From assembly GCA_016210125.1 (NCBI GenBank), contig JACQUS010000062.1, positions 1 through 13,438 of the forward strand: 13,438 nt of DNA, read 5' to 3'. The stretch's first letter is position 1. Every line of letters begins with the position of its first letter. Below the pieces are notes generated by a model. That model saw only the letters and a program-made list of their open reading frames with translations, was not told the DNA's origin and searched no databases. Source of the DNA: Chloroflexota bacterium (GTDB taxonomy: Bacteria; Chloroflexota; UBA6077; FW602-bin22; JACQUS01). A program made the position numbers and the translations under genes. Shown here in pieces: positions 1-7,468 of the stretch.

Positions 1-1
1 C

Positions 2-319
2 GGCTACACCTCGTGTGTCACGCTGCCGCCGGTCGTTCGGCTGTGCTACAGCCAGCAGGCCCGCGACCGCCTCGCGGCGATCGCCAGCGCGCTGGCCCTC
101 CCGGCCGGACAGCCTGACGCCGGCGAGGCCGTCGCGCAGGCGATCGAGCGGCTCGTGGCGCGCTTCGCTCTGCCGTCGCGGCTGCGTGACCTCGGGATAC
201 CGGCCGATGCGCTCGCGGCCCTCACGGCGGCGACGGTGCACGAGCTCGTCGCGTCTGGTCGCGCGGCGCTGGGCGCGGCGGCCGCGGACGCTGAGCGCGT
301 CGTCCAGGCGGCCTGGTAG
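2..319 (+). CDS. Iron-containing alcohol dehydrogenase / maleylacetate reductase-like protein, C-terminal part
   Basis: Only the last 105 codons are present; the gene starts before the window and ends with TAG at 317-319. The visible protein begins GYTSCVTLPPVVR, which resembles the segment of Fe-ADH family enzymes (PF00465) just after the metal-binding histidines. A helical stretch follows, with the family-typical phrase LPSRLRDLGIP at about residues 56-66, and the protein ends in AAW. Family members use NAD(P)H and a divalent metal to reduce aldehydes, ketones or maleylacetate in the cytoplasm. The TSCV-x-LP wording leans towards the maleylacetate-reductase branch, but the metal ligands and nucleotide-binding half are outside the window, so the substrate is open. 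It converges on hyuB with only 12 bases between the two stop codons, and no terminator hairpin is visible there. Confidence 0.72.
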   Translation, partial: GYTSCVTLPPVVRLCYSQQARDRLAAIASALALPAGQPDAGEAVAQAIERLVARFALPSRLRDLGIPADALAALTAATVHELVASGRAALGAAAADAERVVQAAW

Positions 320-331
320 ACGCGCTGGCTC

Positions 332-1945
332 TTACTCTACGTACCCCTCCTGCCGATCAGCGGCCTCGAGCTCGGCCGAGCGCTCGCCCGGTGGACCGTA
401 GCCCCCGCCGCCGGCGGTCTCGAGGAGCAGCACGTCGCCGGCCTGTAGCGAGCAGTTCGCCTTGCCGGAGACCTCGCGCTCGTCCGGCCGGCCGGCATTG
501 ACCCGGATGCGCACGCAGCGCCCGGGCTCGCCACCGAATAGCCCCCACGGGGCGATCACCGTGCGCTCGATCATCGTCGTGAGCTGCGCGCGGTCGTCGA
601 GCAGGCGGATGGCCCGCCGCAAGCCGAGCCCGCCGCGCTGCCGGCCCGCGCCGGCACTGCCCGGCCGTAGCTCGTAGCGCTCGATGACGAAGGGGAACGA
701 TGCCTCCATGGCCTCGACTGGCGTGTTCATAATGTTGCCCAGCGTCGTCTGCCGGGCGCTGAGGCCATCCCACGTAGCGCCGGCGCCGTGTCCCCCGCCG
801 TGCGCCTCGTAGAAGACGTAGCTCGGCCCGGCGATGATCACCACGCCGCCGGAGCCGTGGCCGGCCGCAGTGACGCGGTCCGGCACCGCCGGCGCCAGCG
901 CGCGGTAGATGGCATCCACCACGCGACGCGAGGTCTCGTGATTGCCGCCGACCACCGGCGCGCCGGGGCGTGGGTTGAGCAGGCAGCCCTCCGGCACGAG
1001 GACGTCGAACGGCCGGTAGCAGCCGTCATTGGTCGGAATGTCGGGCTGGAAGAGCGACTTCGCCGCGTAGTATACGGCCGACTGCACGACAAAGCGCGTC
1101 GTGTTAATGGGACCTTCGGCCTGCGGATCGCTGCCGCCGAAGTCGAAGGTCGACACGTCGCCGCGGACGGTCACGGTCACTGCGATGCGGTAGGGCCGAC
1201 CGCCGATGCCGTCGTGGTCCATGCAGTCCTCGCCGTGGTAGACGCCGTCAGGAACGGCGGCGACCGCAGCGCGCATCCGCAGCTCGGACTCCTCTAGAAA
1301 GCGGGCGAAGCAGCCTCGCAAGACATCCGCGCCGTAGCGCTGGGCGACCTCCTCGACGCGACGGGCGGCAACCTCGCACGCGGCGCGCTGGCCGTAGATG
1401 TCGCCCTCGCGCTGCTCGCGCCCGCGCACGTTGAGCAGGATGAGCTCCATCAGTGTGCGGTCGGCGCCGGCGGCCGTGAAGAGCCGTAGCGGCGGCATCT
1501 GCAGCCCTTCCTGGTAGATCTCGCGCGCCTTGGTGTTGTAGCTACCGGGCACGCTGCCGCCGGTGTCGGGCCAGTGGGCCAGGACGACGCTGAAGGCCAG
1601 GAGCTGCCCACCGACGAAGATGGGCTTGATGGCCTTCACGTCGGGTAGATGGTTGCCCCCGATGGTGAGCGCATTGGTGAAGTACACGTCGCCAGGCGCC
1701 AGGGGCGTGTCGCCCATCCAGCGGAGGAACTCCTTCACCGTCGAGGACATGACCCCCAGGTGGATGGGATGGTCGCGTCCCTGGGCGACGAGCCGGCCCT
1801 CGGCGTCGGTGAGGGCGCAGGAGAGGTCGCCGGCTTCTTTGAAGAGCGGTGCGTGCGCGGTGCGCATCATAATGAAGCGCATCTCTTCGGCGATGGAGTA
1901 GATCGCGTTGCGCGCGACTTCCAGCGTGATGGGGTCGATGTCCAT
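332..1945 (-). CDS. hyuB: Hydantoinase B / oxoprolinase-type subunit
   Basis: This 537 aa protein belongs to the Hydantoinase_B family (PF02538), the partner of HyuA in N-methylhydantoinases, 5-oxoprolinases and the acetone/acetophenone carboxylase-like enzymes. These use ATP to activate a cyclic amide or ketone in the cytoplasm. Supporting segments are MDIDPITLEVARNAIYSIAEEM at the N terminus, GDLSCALTD, GDVYFTNALTIGGNHLPD (about residues 82-99), AHWPDTGGSVPGSYN, the NVRG stretch, and the glycine-rich C-terminal GGGGYGPPGER. The length is normal. An in-frame ATG at 1957 overlaps the hyuA stop by ATGA. I prefer the ATG at 1945 because AGGAG lies four bases upstream and the family usually starts at this point. 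The gene is translated right after hyuA, so the two subunits are surely co-expressed. The ND usually found before the GGxH motif reads NA here. Substrate is unknown. Confidence 0.9.
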   Translation of the reverse strand: MDIDPITLEVARNAIYSIAEEMRFIMMRTAHAPLFKEAGDLSCALTDAEGRLVAQGRDHPIHLGVMSSTVKEFLRWMGDTPLAPGDVYFTNALTIGGNHLPDVKAIKPIFVGGQLLAFSVVLAHWPDTGGSVPGSYNTKAREIYQEGLQMPPLRLFTAAGADRTLMELILLNVRGREQREGDIYGQRAACEVAARRVEEVAQRYGADVLRGCFARFLEESELRMRAAVAAVPDGVYHGEDCMDHDGIGGRPYRIAVTVTVRGDVSTFDFGGSDPQAEGPINTTRFVVQSAVYYAAKSLFQPDIPTNDGCYRPFDVLVPEGCLLNPRPGAPVVGGNHETSRRVVDAIYRALAPAVPDRVTAAGHGSGGVVIIAGPSYVFYEAHGGGHGAGATWDGLSARQTTLGNIMNTPVEAMEASFPFVIERYELRPGSAGAGRQRGGLGLRRAIRLLDDRAQLTTMIERTVIAPWGLFGGEPGRCVRIRVNAGRPDEREVSGKANCSLQAGDVLLLETAGGGGYGPPGERSAELEAADRQEGYVE

Positions 1946-1949
1946 CGCG

Positions 1950-1954
1950 CTCCT
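1950..1954 (-). promoter_or_regulatory. Ribosome binding site deciding the hyuB start
   Basis: On the minus strand AGGAG stands four bases before the ATG at 1945 and lies at the hyuA stop codon. It supports 1945 over the upstream ATG at 1957, and it implies translational coupling with hyuA. Confidence 0.5.
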
Positions 1955-3990
1955 CATTGGACCGTGATGTGCAGGTTGCCGTAGCGGTCCACCGTCAGCA
2001 CCTGGCCGGGATAGACGACGGTCGTCGACCAGGCCTCCTCCACGACGGCCGGGCCGCGCAGCTCCTCACCCGGTGCGAGACACGTGCGCTCGTAGACGGC
2101 CACGTCGATGGCGCCGCACTCCTTGAAGGAGGCGCGCCGGCGGCCGACCAGCGCGCGGCCCGGTCGCCCGTCGGGCAGGGGTGACGGCTCCGGTACGGCC
2201 GTCGGTATGGTGGCCGAGAGCCGCAGGTTCACGCACTCGACCGGCTGCGCCGTCGCGTAGGCGTATTGCTGCTCGTGGAGGGCGTCGAAGGCGCGGCGAA
2301 TGCGCTGCGGATCAAGCCCGTCGGGCGGCGCGACGAGCGGCACCTCCAGCTCGTAGGTCTGCCCGACGTAGCGCAGGTCCAGGCTGCGGCGAAGGTGCAC
2401 GGCCTCCGGCGCGTACCCCTCGGCGTGCAGCTCGTCCAGTGCTTGCCGCTCGACCGCGCGGAACGCCGCGGCCAGCGTGGCCGGGGTCTCGCGATCGAGG
2501 CGACTGAAGAAGGTCTGCACGCGGTCGTAGCGCAGCTCCGACACCAGGCAGCCGTAGGCCGAGAAGACGCCCGAGAGGACCGGCACGACGACACGGCGGA
2601 CGTTCAGCTCGCGCGCCAGCCGGCCGGCGTGCACGGGGCCCGCGCCGCCGAACGGCACGAGGACGAAGTCGCGCAGGTCGAACCCGCGCTGCACCGAGAC
2701 CAGCCTGAGCGCACGCAGCATGTTGGAGTTGGCGATGTCGACGATGCCCTCGGCTGCCCGACGCAGCGGCAGGCCGAAACGCTCACCGACGCGCGCGACG
2801 GCGTCCACGGCGAGGCGCGGCTGCACGCGGATGCTGCCGCCCCAGACGCCCTCTGGCGCGAGATAGCCCAGCACGAGGTTGGCATCGGTCACGGTGGCTT
2901 CGGTGCCGCCCTGCCCGTAGCACGCCGGGCCGGGGCTGGCCCCGGCGCTCTGCGGCCCGACCTTCAGCGCACCCACGTCGTCGGTCCAGGCGAGCGATCC
3001 CCCGCCGGCGCCGATGCTCTCGATGTTGACCGACGACAGACGCACGGGCTGGCCGGCGATCTGGCGCTCGGCGGTGATGGTCGCCTGGCCCTGATGGATG
3101 ACGCACACGTCGGTCGACGTACCGCCCATGTCGAACGTCACCGCGTTCGGCAGCCCGAGCCGGCGCATGAGGTGGCGCGCCGCGGCGACGCCGGCCGCTG
3201 GGCCGGACATGATCGTGTTGATCGGCTTGTGCTGGGCCGTGCCGCTGGTCATCATGCCGCCGTTCGACTGGACGATGTGCAGGCGACCTCCGAGCCCCTG
3301 GCTGCCCAGCTCACGCTCCAGGTAGCGGACGTAGTCGCGCACGAGGGGCATCAGCGTGGCGTTGACGACGGTCGTGTTCGTGCGCTCGTACTCGCGGAAC
3401 TCCGCGTTGATCTCGGATGAGATGCTCACGTGGGGGAACGCCTCGCCGAGCACGCTCTTCAGCAGGCGCTCGTGCTCGGCGTAGCGGTAGGAGTGCAGCA
3501 GGCACACTGCCACCGCGACGGCGCCCGTCGCGCGCACCTGCTCCACGAGCGCTGGCAGCGCGTCGACCCGCAGCGGCACGAGGACCTCGCCGCGGATGTT
3601 CACGCGCTCCTGCACCTCGAAGCGCCGTCGACGCGGGACCAGCGGGAGCGGGCGGTCGGGATCGCGCGGGTGGTAGAGGTGCAGCCGCGACTGCCGAGCG
3701 ATCTCCAGCACGTCGCGGAACCCCGCGGTCGTCACGAGCGCGGTGGGTGCGCCGCGCCCTTCGATGAGTGCGTTCGTTGCCACAGTGGTGCCGTGGATCA
3801 CGTCGGCGAGGGCGGCCCCCGGGGCAAGCGTGCCGAGGTGGGCTACGGCGGCCACGACCCCGCCAGCGAGCTGCCCGGGTGTGGAGGGTATCTTGAAGGA
3901 GATGAGCTGTCCGCTGGCCGTCTCGTACGCCGCCACGTCGGTGAACGTGCCGCCGACATCGATGCCCACACGAAAGATCGCGCGCTCCAC
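1954..3990 (-). CDS. hyuA: Hydantoinase A / oxoprolinase-type ATP-binding subunit
   Basis: This 678 aa protein is of the Hydantoinase A family (Hydant_A_N PF05378 plus Hydantoinase_A PF01968, with an ASKHA-type ATPase fold). It pairs with HyuB in ATP-dependent opening of cyclic amides or carboxylation-type reactions. The first phosphate-binding loop is VGIDVGGTFTD (residues 8-18), followed by IHGTTVATNALIEG (65-78), SNGGMM (242-247), MSGPAAG (261-267), a second phosphate loop FDMGGTSTDV (286-295), IGAGGGS (326-332), and later VPFGGAGPVHAGRLA. The frame stays open to an ATG at 4140, but the extra 50 residues are Arg/Ala-rich and not family-like. GTG at 3990 puts the first motif at the usual distance from the start and has GGGGGAG nine bases upstream. 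No truncation is seen. It lies 201 bases downstream of the Crp/Fnr gene on the same strand and is followed directly by hyuB. Confidence 0.92.
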   Translation of the reverse strand: MERAIFRVGIDVGGTFTDVAAYETASGQLISFKIPSTPGQLAGGVVAAVAHLGTLAPGAALADVIHGTTVATNALIEGRGAPTALVTTAGFRDVLEIARQSRLHLYHPRDPDRPLPLVPRRRRFEVQERVNIRGEVLVPLRVDALPALVEQVRATGAVAVAVCLLHSYRYAEHERLLKSVLGEAFPHVSISSEINAEFREYERTNTTVVNATLMPLVRDYVRYLERELGSQGLGGRLHIVQSNGGMMTSGTAQHKPINTIMSGPAAGVAAARHLMRRLGLPNAVTFDMGGTSTDVCVIHQGQATITAERQIAGQPVRLSSVNIESIGAGGGSLAWTDDVGALKVGPQSAGASPGPACYGQGGTEATVTDANLVLGYLAPEGVWGGSIRVQPRLAVDAVARVGERFGLPLRRAAEGIVDIANSNMLRALRLVSVQRGFDLRDFVLVPFGGAGPVHAGRLARELNVRRVVVPVLSGVFSAYGCLVSELRYDRVQTFFSRLDRETPATLAAAFRAVERQALDELHAEGYAPEAVHLRRSLDLRYVGQTYELEVPLVAPPDGLDPQRIRRAFDALHEQQYAYATAQPVECVNLRLSATIPTAVPEPSPLPDGRPGRALVGRRRASFKECGAIDVAVYERTCLAPGEELRGPAVVEEAWSTTVVYPGQVLTVDRYGNLHITVQ

Positions 3991-3999
3991 GGTGCCGCT

Positions 4000-4006
4000 C
4001 TCCCCC
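4000..4006 (-). promoter_or_regulatory. Ribosome binding site supporting a GTG start for hyuA
   Basis: GGGGGAG on the minus strand ends nine bases before GTG 3990-3988. This supports the shorter hyuA over the ATG at 4140, which would add 50 low-complexity residues. Confidence 0.5.
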
Positions 4007-4126
4007 TGACCATCCGCTGCCGCGCGACGCGGGCGCCGCGGGCCGATCGCTGCGCGAAGCCCGTGCGCCGCGCCAGCGGAGCGCCACCGATGGTAGGGAG
4101 TAGCCAGCGTGCTGCCAAGGGCGGCT

Positions 4127-4145
4127 GTCACTGCCGCCATGTGAC
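4127..4145. promoter_or_regulatory. Inverted repeat GTCAC-N9-GTGAC before hyuA, possible operator
   Basis: Two perfect five-base arms (4127-4131 and 4141-4145) flank nine bases, in the gap between the regulator gene and hyuA. Half-sites containing GTGA recall Crp-family sites, but the arrangement and spacer differ from the classical TGTGA-N6-TCACA. Such short arms can occur by chance in DNA of this composition. The position, about 140 bases before the hyuA start, would suit a regulator site. Confidence 0.22.
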
Positions 4146-4191
4146 GCTCGCCCTTGTGCGGACGGGGAACGAGGATAACGTAAGGGGGCCG

Positions 4192-4917
4192 CTAGCTCTC
4201 GGCGATGTGGCCTAGGGCCTCTGTCTGAAGGATGGACACCTTCCGTCCCTTCATGGCGATCATCTGGTCGCGCGACAGGCGCGTGAAGACGCGGGTCACG
4301 GTGCGGCGCGTCGTGCCCACCAGCACCGCCATGTCCTGGTGCGACAGTCCCAGCTCGAAGCTCGCCGGCTCGGGGCCGGCCGGGGTGCTGCCCGCCGACG
4401 CGAGCAGGAACGCGGCGACGCGCGCAGCCACGCGGCTCATGGCGAGACGGCCAATCGTGTGCTCCGCGCGGCACACGATCTGGTACTGCTCGCGGATGAT
4501 CTCGAGCGCGAGGTCAGGATAGAGGCGAAAGAGGCGCTCGAACGTCGGCTTGCGGATCACGATGGCGATCGTGTCGCTCATGGCGATAGCCGCGCCGGTG
4601 TATGCGACGTCGAGGAGGGTGACCATCGTGCCGAACACGTCGCCCGGCCCGAATGTGTGTACGGCGTAAGGGTTGCCGCGCTCGTCGGCCTCGGTGAGGG
4701 CCAGCAGTCCAGACCTGACGATGAAGACGGCGTTCGCATGGTCGCCGGCGTAGCAGAGGTGCTGGCCCTTGCGATACCGGCGCTCCATGACCTCCCCGGC
4801 CAAGCGCGCAAGCTCGTCGCTGGGGAGCACGCGGAACATATGATGCTGCTCGAAGTAGGTGATCAGTGCGGACGCGTCGGGTGGCCGCGGTGACACGTGG
4901 AGCTCTAGCTCTTTCAC
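4192..4917 (-). CDS. Crp/Fnr-family transcriptional regulator
   Basis: This 241 aa protein has an N-terminal cyclic-nucleotide-binding-type beta barrel (about residues 22-130, with GDHANAVFIVRSG and FGPGDVFGTM). A dimerisation helix follows (about 133-170), then a winged HTH of HTH_Crp type (about 185-232; LSHQDMAVLVGTTRRTVTR at 191-209). It should bind DNA as a dimer and switch nearby genes. The positions that bind cAMP in E. coli CRP (Glu72, Arg82, Ser83) align with T97 and with T/G in AYTGAA, and there is no N-terminal cysteine cluster as in FNR. The effector is therefore probably neither cAMP nor an iron-sulphur cluster. In the recognition helix the usual RETVxR reads RRTVTR. The start is GTG at 4917, with GGAGGA six bases upstream. 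It precedes hyuAB on the same strand and diverges from the gene at 5071, so it may control either or both. Confidence 0.88.
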   Translation of the reverse strand: MKELELHVSPRPPDASALITYFEQHHMFRVLPSDELARLAGEVMERRYRKGQHLCYAGDHANAVFIVRSGLLALTEADERGNPYAVHTFGPGDVFGTMVTLLDVAYTGAAIAMSDTIAIVIRKPTFERLFRLYPDLALEIIREQYQIVCRAEHTIGRLAMSRVAARVAAFLLASAGSTPAGPEPASFELGLSHQDMAVLVGTTRRTVTRVFTRLSRDQMIAMKGRKVSILQTEALGHIAES

Positions 4918-5070
4918 TGCCGCTCCTCCCTCGCGCTGAGGAAGACATCAGGCGTGGTGGGCGCGGAGTGCCGCGGCGAACCCCGACGTCCATTGCACGC
5001 ATTGTAGTACATTTCAGTCCTCTGCCCGCCGAAATCAAGCCTTCTCCCGCAGGAGCAGTGAGGTAGGAAG
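4918..5070. promoter_or_regulatory. Divergent intergenic region with a small palindrome and a possible -10 box
   Basis: These 153 bases separate the regulator gene (minus) from the gene at 5071 (plus) and must hold both promoters. At 5002-5010 TGTA-G-TACA forms a palindrome. The same spot reads TACAAT on the minus strand (5006-5001), a fair -10 box for the regulator gene, though no good -35 is visible at the right distance. An autoregulatory operator overlapping the promoter is possible but rests on little. Confidence 0.3.
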
Positions 5071-5739
5071 ATGCCTGGTCAGGTGCTGTTTACGCTGCGA
5101 ACCGACATCGAACCGGCCGTGGAGGACGAGTTCAACGCCTGGTACGACGAGGAGCACATTCCCGAGCTGCTCGCGGTGCCGGGCATGCTCACCGGCACGC
5201 GCTATCGCGCGCTGGTGGGCGAGCCGAAATACCTGGCCATCTATGATGCCAGAGACATCGGCGTGTTCGACCAGCCCGAGTTCCGGCGCGTGCGCCCTAC
5301 TGATCCCGGCGCGACGCCGCGGTCGAAGGCTGTCTTCCCGTCCTTCCGCAACATCCACCGCGGCACGTACGAGCACCTCATCACGCTGCCGCAGCCTGAG
5401 CCCGCCGATCTCCGACGCGCGCGAGCCCTGCTCCTGATGGGTCTCGAGGTCAGCCCGCTGCATGAGGAAGAGTTCAACGACTGGTACAACCTCGAGCATC
5501 TGCCGGCCCTCGTCGGGACGCCCGGCGTCGTCCGCGCACGCCGTTTTCGTCTGCATCCGCAAGGTCGGCGCAACGAGGGCAGCCCGTGCCGCTACGTCGC
5601 CCTCTACGATTTGGAGCGGCCGGAGGTCTGGAACAGCGACGCGTGGAAGCTGCGGCGCGCCAGCACGTGGAGCGATCGGATGGCCGGCCTCTTCACGCGC
5701 CGTGAGGCGGACCTCTACGAGCGCATCGGCGTCTCCTAG
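5071..5739 (+). CDS. Tandem dimeric alpha/beta-barrel (EthD/DUF4286-like) protein
   Basis: The 222 aa protein is an internal duplication of a ferredoxin-like domain. The first half (1-105) carries DEFNAWYDEEHIPELLAVPG at 19-38 and KYLAIYD at 53-59. The second (115-222) carries EEFNDWYNLEHLPALVGTPG at 133-152 and RYVALYD at 174-180. The paired EFNxWYxxEHxP motif, with His29 and His143, is typical of small dimeric alpha/beta-barrel proteins often found in catabolic operons, where they act as monooxygenases, isomerases or decarboxylases, or have no known reaction. The duplication may let one chain form the barrel that usually needs two. No signal peptide or membrane segment is seen, so it is cytoplasmic. 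GAGGT lies six bases before the ATG. It ends 19 bases before the next gene and is probably co-transcribed with the amidase. The reaction is unknown. Confidence 0.78.
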   Translation: MPGQVLFTLRTDIEPAVEDEFNAWYDEEHIPELLAVPGMLTGTRYRALVGEPKYLAIYDARDIGVFDQPEFRRVRPTDPGATPRSKAVFPSFRNIHRGTYEHLITLPQPEPADLRRARALLLMGLEVSPLHEEEFNDWYNLEHLPALVGTPGVVRARRFRLHPQGRRNEGSPCRYVALYDLERPEVWNSDAWKLRRASTWSDRMAGLFTRREADLYERIGVS

Positions 5740-5746
5740 CGCAATG

Positions 5747-5753
5747 GGAGGAG
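5747..5753 (+). promoter_or_regulatory. Ribosome binding site deciding a TTG start
   Basis: GGAGGAG stands five bases before TTG 5759-5761. The alternative ATG at 5744 has no such sequence before it and begins four bases after the previous stop, so the TTG start is preferred. Confidence 0.5.
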
Positions 5754-5758
5754 TCGCG

Positions 5759-5974
5759 TTGGACGAACGAGCGCGTTCGGCCGCGAGCCTCCGGCAGCAC
5801 TTGGCTGATCTGGCGGGTCGCGCCGGCGTCACGCTGACGGAGCAGGAGCTTGCAGATCTCGCGCCCGTCTACCGAGCGTATCGGGATGGCTTGGAGCGCC
5901 TCGGCCAGAGCCTGTCCCTTGACGACGAGCCCGCCGTCATCTTCGAGCGGCCCGTCGGCCGGCAGACCCCATGA
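5759..5974 (+). CDS. Small AtzG/GatC-like protein, probable amidase partner subunit
   Basis: A protein of 71 aa from TTG 5759 (76 aa if the ATG at 5744 is used). It is mostly helical by eye, and its tail reads SLDDEPAVIFERP, like the tail of AtzG/GatC-type small subunits that precede amidase-signature genes (a known partner case is AtzG-AtzE of cyanuric acid breakdown). Such proteins wrap around the amidase and stabilise it, as GatC does for GatA. The TGA stop (5972-5974) overlaps the amidase ATG (5971) by ATGA, which fits a one-to-one complex made by coupled translation. The family link rests on size, position and the DEPA-x-x-F tail, not on a strong motif, so an unrelated small protein cannot be excluded. 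Confidence 0.68.
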   Translation: MDERARSAASLRQHLADLAGRAGVTLTEQELADLAPVYRAYRDGLERLGQSLSLDDEPAVIFERPVGRQTP

Positions 5975-7374
5975 GCTCCGCGACACTGTGCATGCTGCCG
6001 CTCGCGGACCTGTCCGCGCGCATTCGGCAGCGCTCGCTGTCACCCGTCGAGCTGGCCGAGGCCCATCTGGCGCGCATCGAGCAGTTCGACGACGAGCTGC
6101 ACTGCTACCTGACGGTTACGGCGGAGCGCGCGCGTTCCGACGCGCGGCGCGCCGAGGAGGAGATCGCGCGCGGCGCGTGGCGTGGGCCGCTCCACGGCAT
6201 CCCGATCGCGCTGAAGGACCTGTTCGACACGGCGGGACTTCGGACGACGGCCGGCTCGCGGGTGCTGCGCGAGCGCGTGCCGACGCGTGACGCGGCGGTC
6301 GTCGAGCGGCTGGCCGCGGCCGGCGCGGTCCTCTTGGGCAAGCTCACGCTCCACGAGTTCGCGATGGGCAGTCCACGGCTGGATGACTTCTTCCCTCCGG
6401 CGCGCAACCCGTGGGACCTGAACCGTATCCCGGGTGGCTCGAGCTCGGGCTCGGCCGTCGCCCTGGCGACCGGCCTATGCGCCGGCTCGCTGGGTAGCGA
6501 CACAGGTGGCTCGATTCGCCACCCGGCTGCGCACTGCGCCATCGTCGGACTCAAGCCCACCTATGGACTGGTGAGCCGGCGCGGGGCGACGGTGCTCTCG
6601 TGGACGCTCGATCACGTCGGCCCTATGGCGCGCACGGTCGAGGACGCCGCGATCATCCTCCAGGCCATCGCCGGCTACGATCCAGCAGACCCGGCCAGCG
6701 CGCGGGCTGCCATTCCGGACTACCGCGCTGCGCTACACGGCGCGATAAGCGGAGTCCGCATCGGCGTGCCGCGCGCCTACGTCGAGGCCACACCTGGGCT
6801 GGAGCCGGAGGTCCTGGCGGCCTTCGACGCCGCGCTGGAGGTGCTTCGGCAGCGCGGCGCCGAGGTGCGCGACGTGACGCTCCCGATGGCCGAGCACGCC
6901 GAGGCCATCTTGCTCACCATCCTCCTCTCGGAGGCCATCGCCTACCACGCGCCGTGGTTGCGGGCCCGCCGCCACGAGTACGGCCAGGGCTTCAGCGTCC
7001 GTCTGCTGCCCGGTCTCTTCTTCACGGCCGCTGACTACGTGCAGGCGCAGCGCGGCCGCCGGCTCCTCTGCCGTGGCATGGAGGAGCTGATGACGGAGGT
7101 GGACCTCATCGCCACACCGACGATGCCGCGCACGGCGCCGACCTTTGCCGAGGAGGCGGCAGCGAGCCCCATCCCGCGCTCGCCTTTCACGCGCCTGTTC
7201 AACATCACGGGCCAGCCGTCCATCTCCGTGCCGGGCGGGCTCGGCCGCCACGGGCTCCCCGTGGGGCTGATGCTCTCCGGGCGCGCCTTCGACGAGCCGA
7301 CGGTGCTGCGCGTCGCCGCCTCCTATGAGCGCGCTACCGAGTGGCATTGCCGCGTCCCGCCACTGCTCACGTAG
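5971..7374 (+). CDS. Amidase-signature family amidohydrolase
   Basis: This 467 aa enzyme of the amidase-signature family (PF01425) hydrolyses a C-N bond in an amide, using a Ser-cisSer-Lys triad. The triad is complete: Lys82 in IALKDLFDTAGL, Ser157 in the GGSSSGSA loop, and nucleophile Ser181 in SDTGGSIRHPA. The spacings of 75 and 24 residues match those of fatty-acid amide hydrolase and malonamidase. GLKPTYGLVSRRG follows at 193-205, and the family-typical FNITGQPSISVPGG lies near the C terminus. Length is normal and no signal peptide is seen, so it is cytoplasmic. It overlaps the small AtzG-like gene by four bases and so is probably the larger subunit of a heteromer. GatA is less likely because no gatB is nearby. 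With hyuAB across the divergent promoter it suggests amide or ureide breakdown, but the substrate cannot be inferred. Confidence 0.92.
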   Translation: MSSATLCMLPLADLSARIRQRSLSPVELAEAHLARIEQFDDELHCYLTVTAERARSDARRAEEEIARGAWRGPLHGIPIALKDLFDTAGLRTTAGSRVLRERVPTRDAAVVERLAAAGAVLLGKLTLHEFAMGSPRLDDFFPPARNPWDLNRIPGGSSSGSAVALATGLCAGSLGSDTGGSIRHPAAHCAIVGLKPTYGLVSRRGATVLSWTLDHVGPMARTVEDAAIILQAIAGYDPADPASARAAIPDYRAALHGAISGVRIGVPRAYVEATPGLEPEVLAAFDAALEVLRQRGAEVRDVTLPMAEHAEAILLTILLSEAIAYHAPWLRARRHEYGQGFSVRLLPGLFFTAADYVQAQRGRRLLCRGMEELMTEVDLIATPTMPRTAPTFAEEAAASPIPRSPFTRLFNITGQPSISVPGGLGRHGLPVGLMLSGRAFDEPTVLRVAASYERATEWHCRVPPLLT

Positions 7375-7425
7375 GGGGAAAGCGCGGTCGCCTCGGCCTG
7401 CTCGCGGCGCAAACCGCGCAGAGTG

Positions 7426-7444
7426 ATGCACGTTTCGCGTGCAT
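7426..7444. other. Perfect 7-bp hairpin after the amidase gene
   Basis: ATGCACG and CGTGCAT flank a five-base loop, about 50 bases beyond the amidase stop. No T-run follows, so it is not a classical intrinsic terminator. It could stabilise the 3' end of the amidase mRNA or be part of a weak terminator. Confidence 0.4.
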
Positions 7445-7468
7445 AGTTCCGCGCTTGCGTGGAGCGAC

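Noticed and set aside
3991..4140. HyuA start at ATG 4140
   Set aside because: It would add 50 low-complexity residues before the first phosphate loop. GTG 3990 has a good RBS and gives the usual family N terminus.
2266..4474. Long open frames overlapping hyuA and the regulator gene (2266-3420 plus, 3311-4474 minus)
   Set aside because: They cover strongly conserved hydantoinase A and Crp/Fnr coding sequence in other frames, and their products are His/Arg/Ala-rich without motifs.
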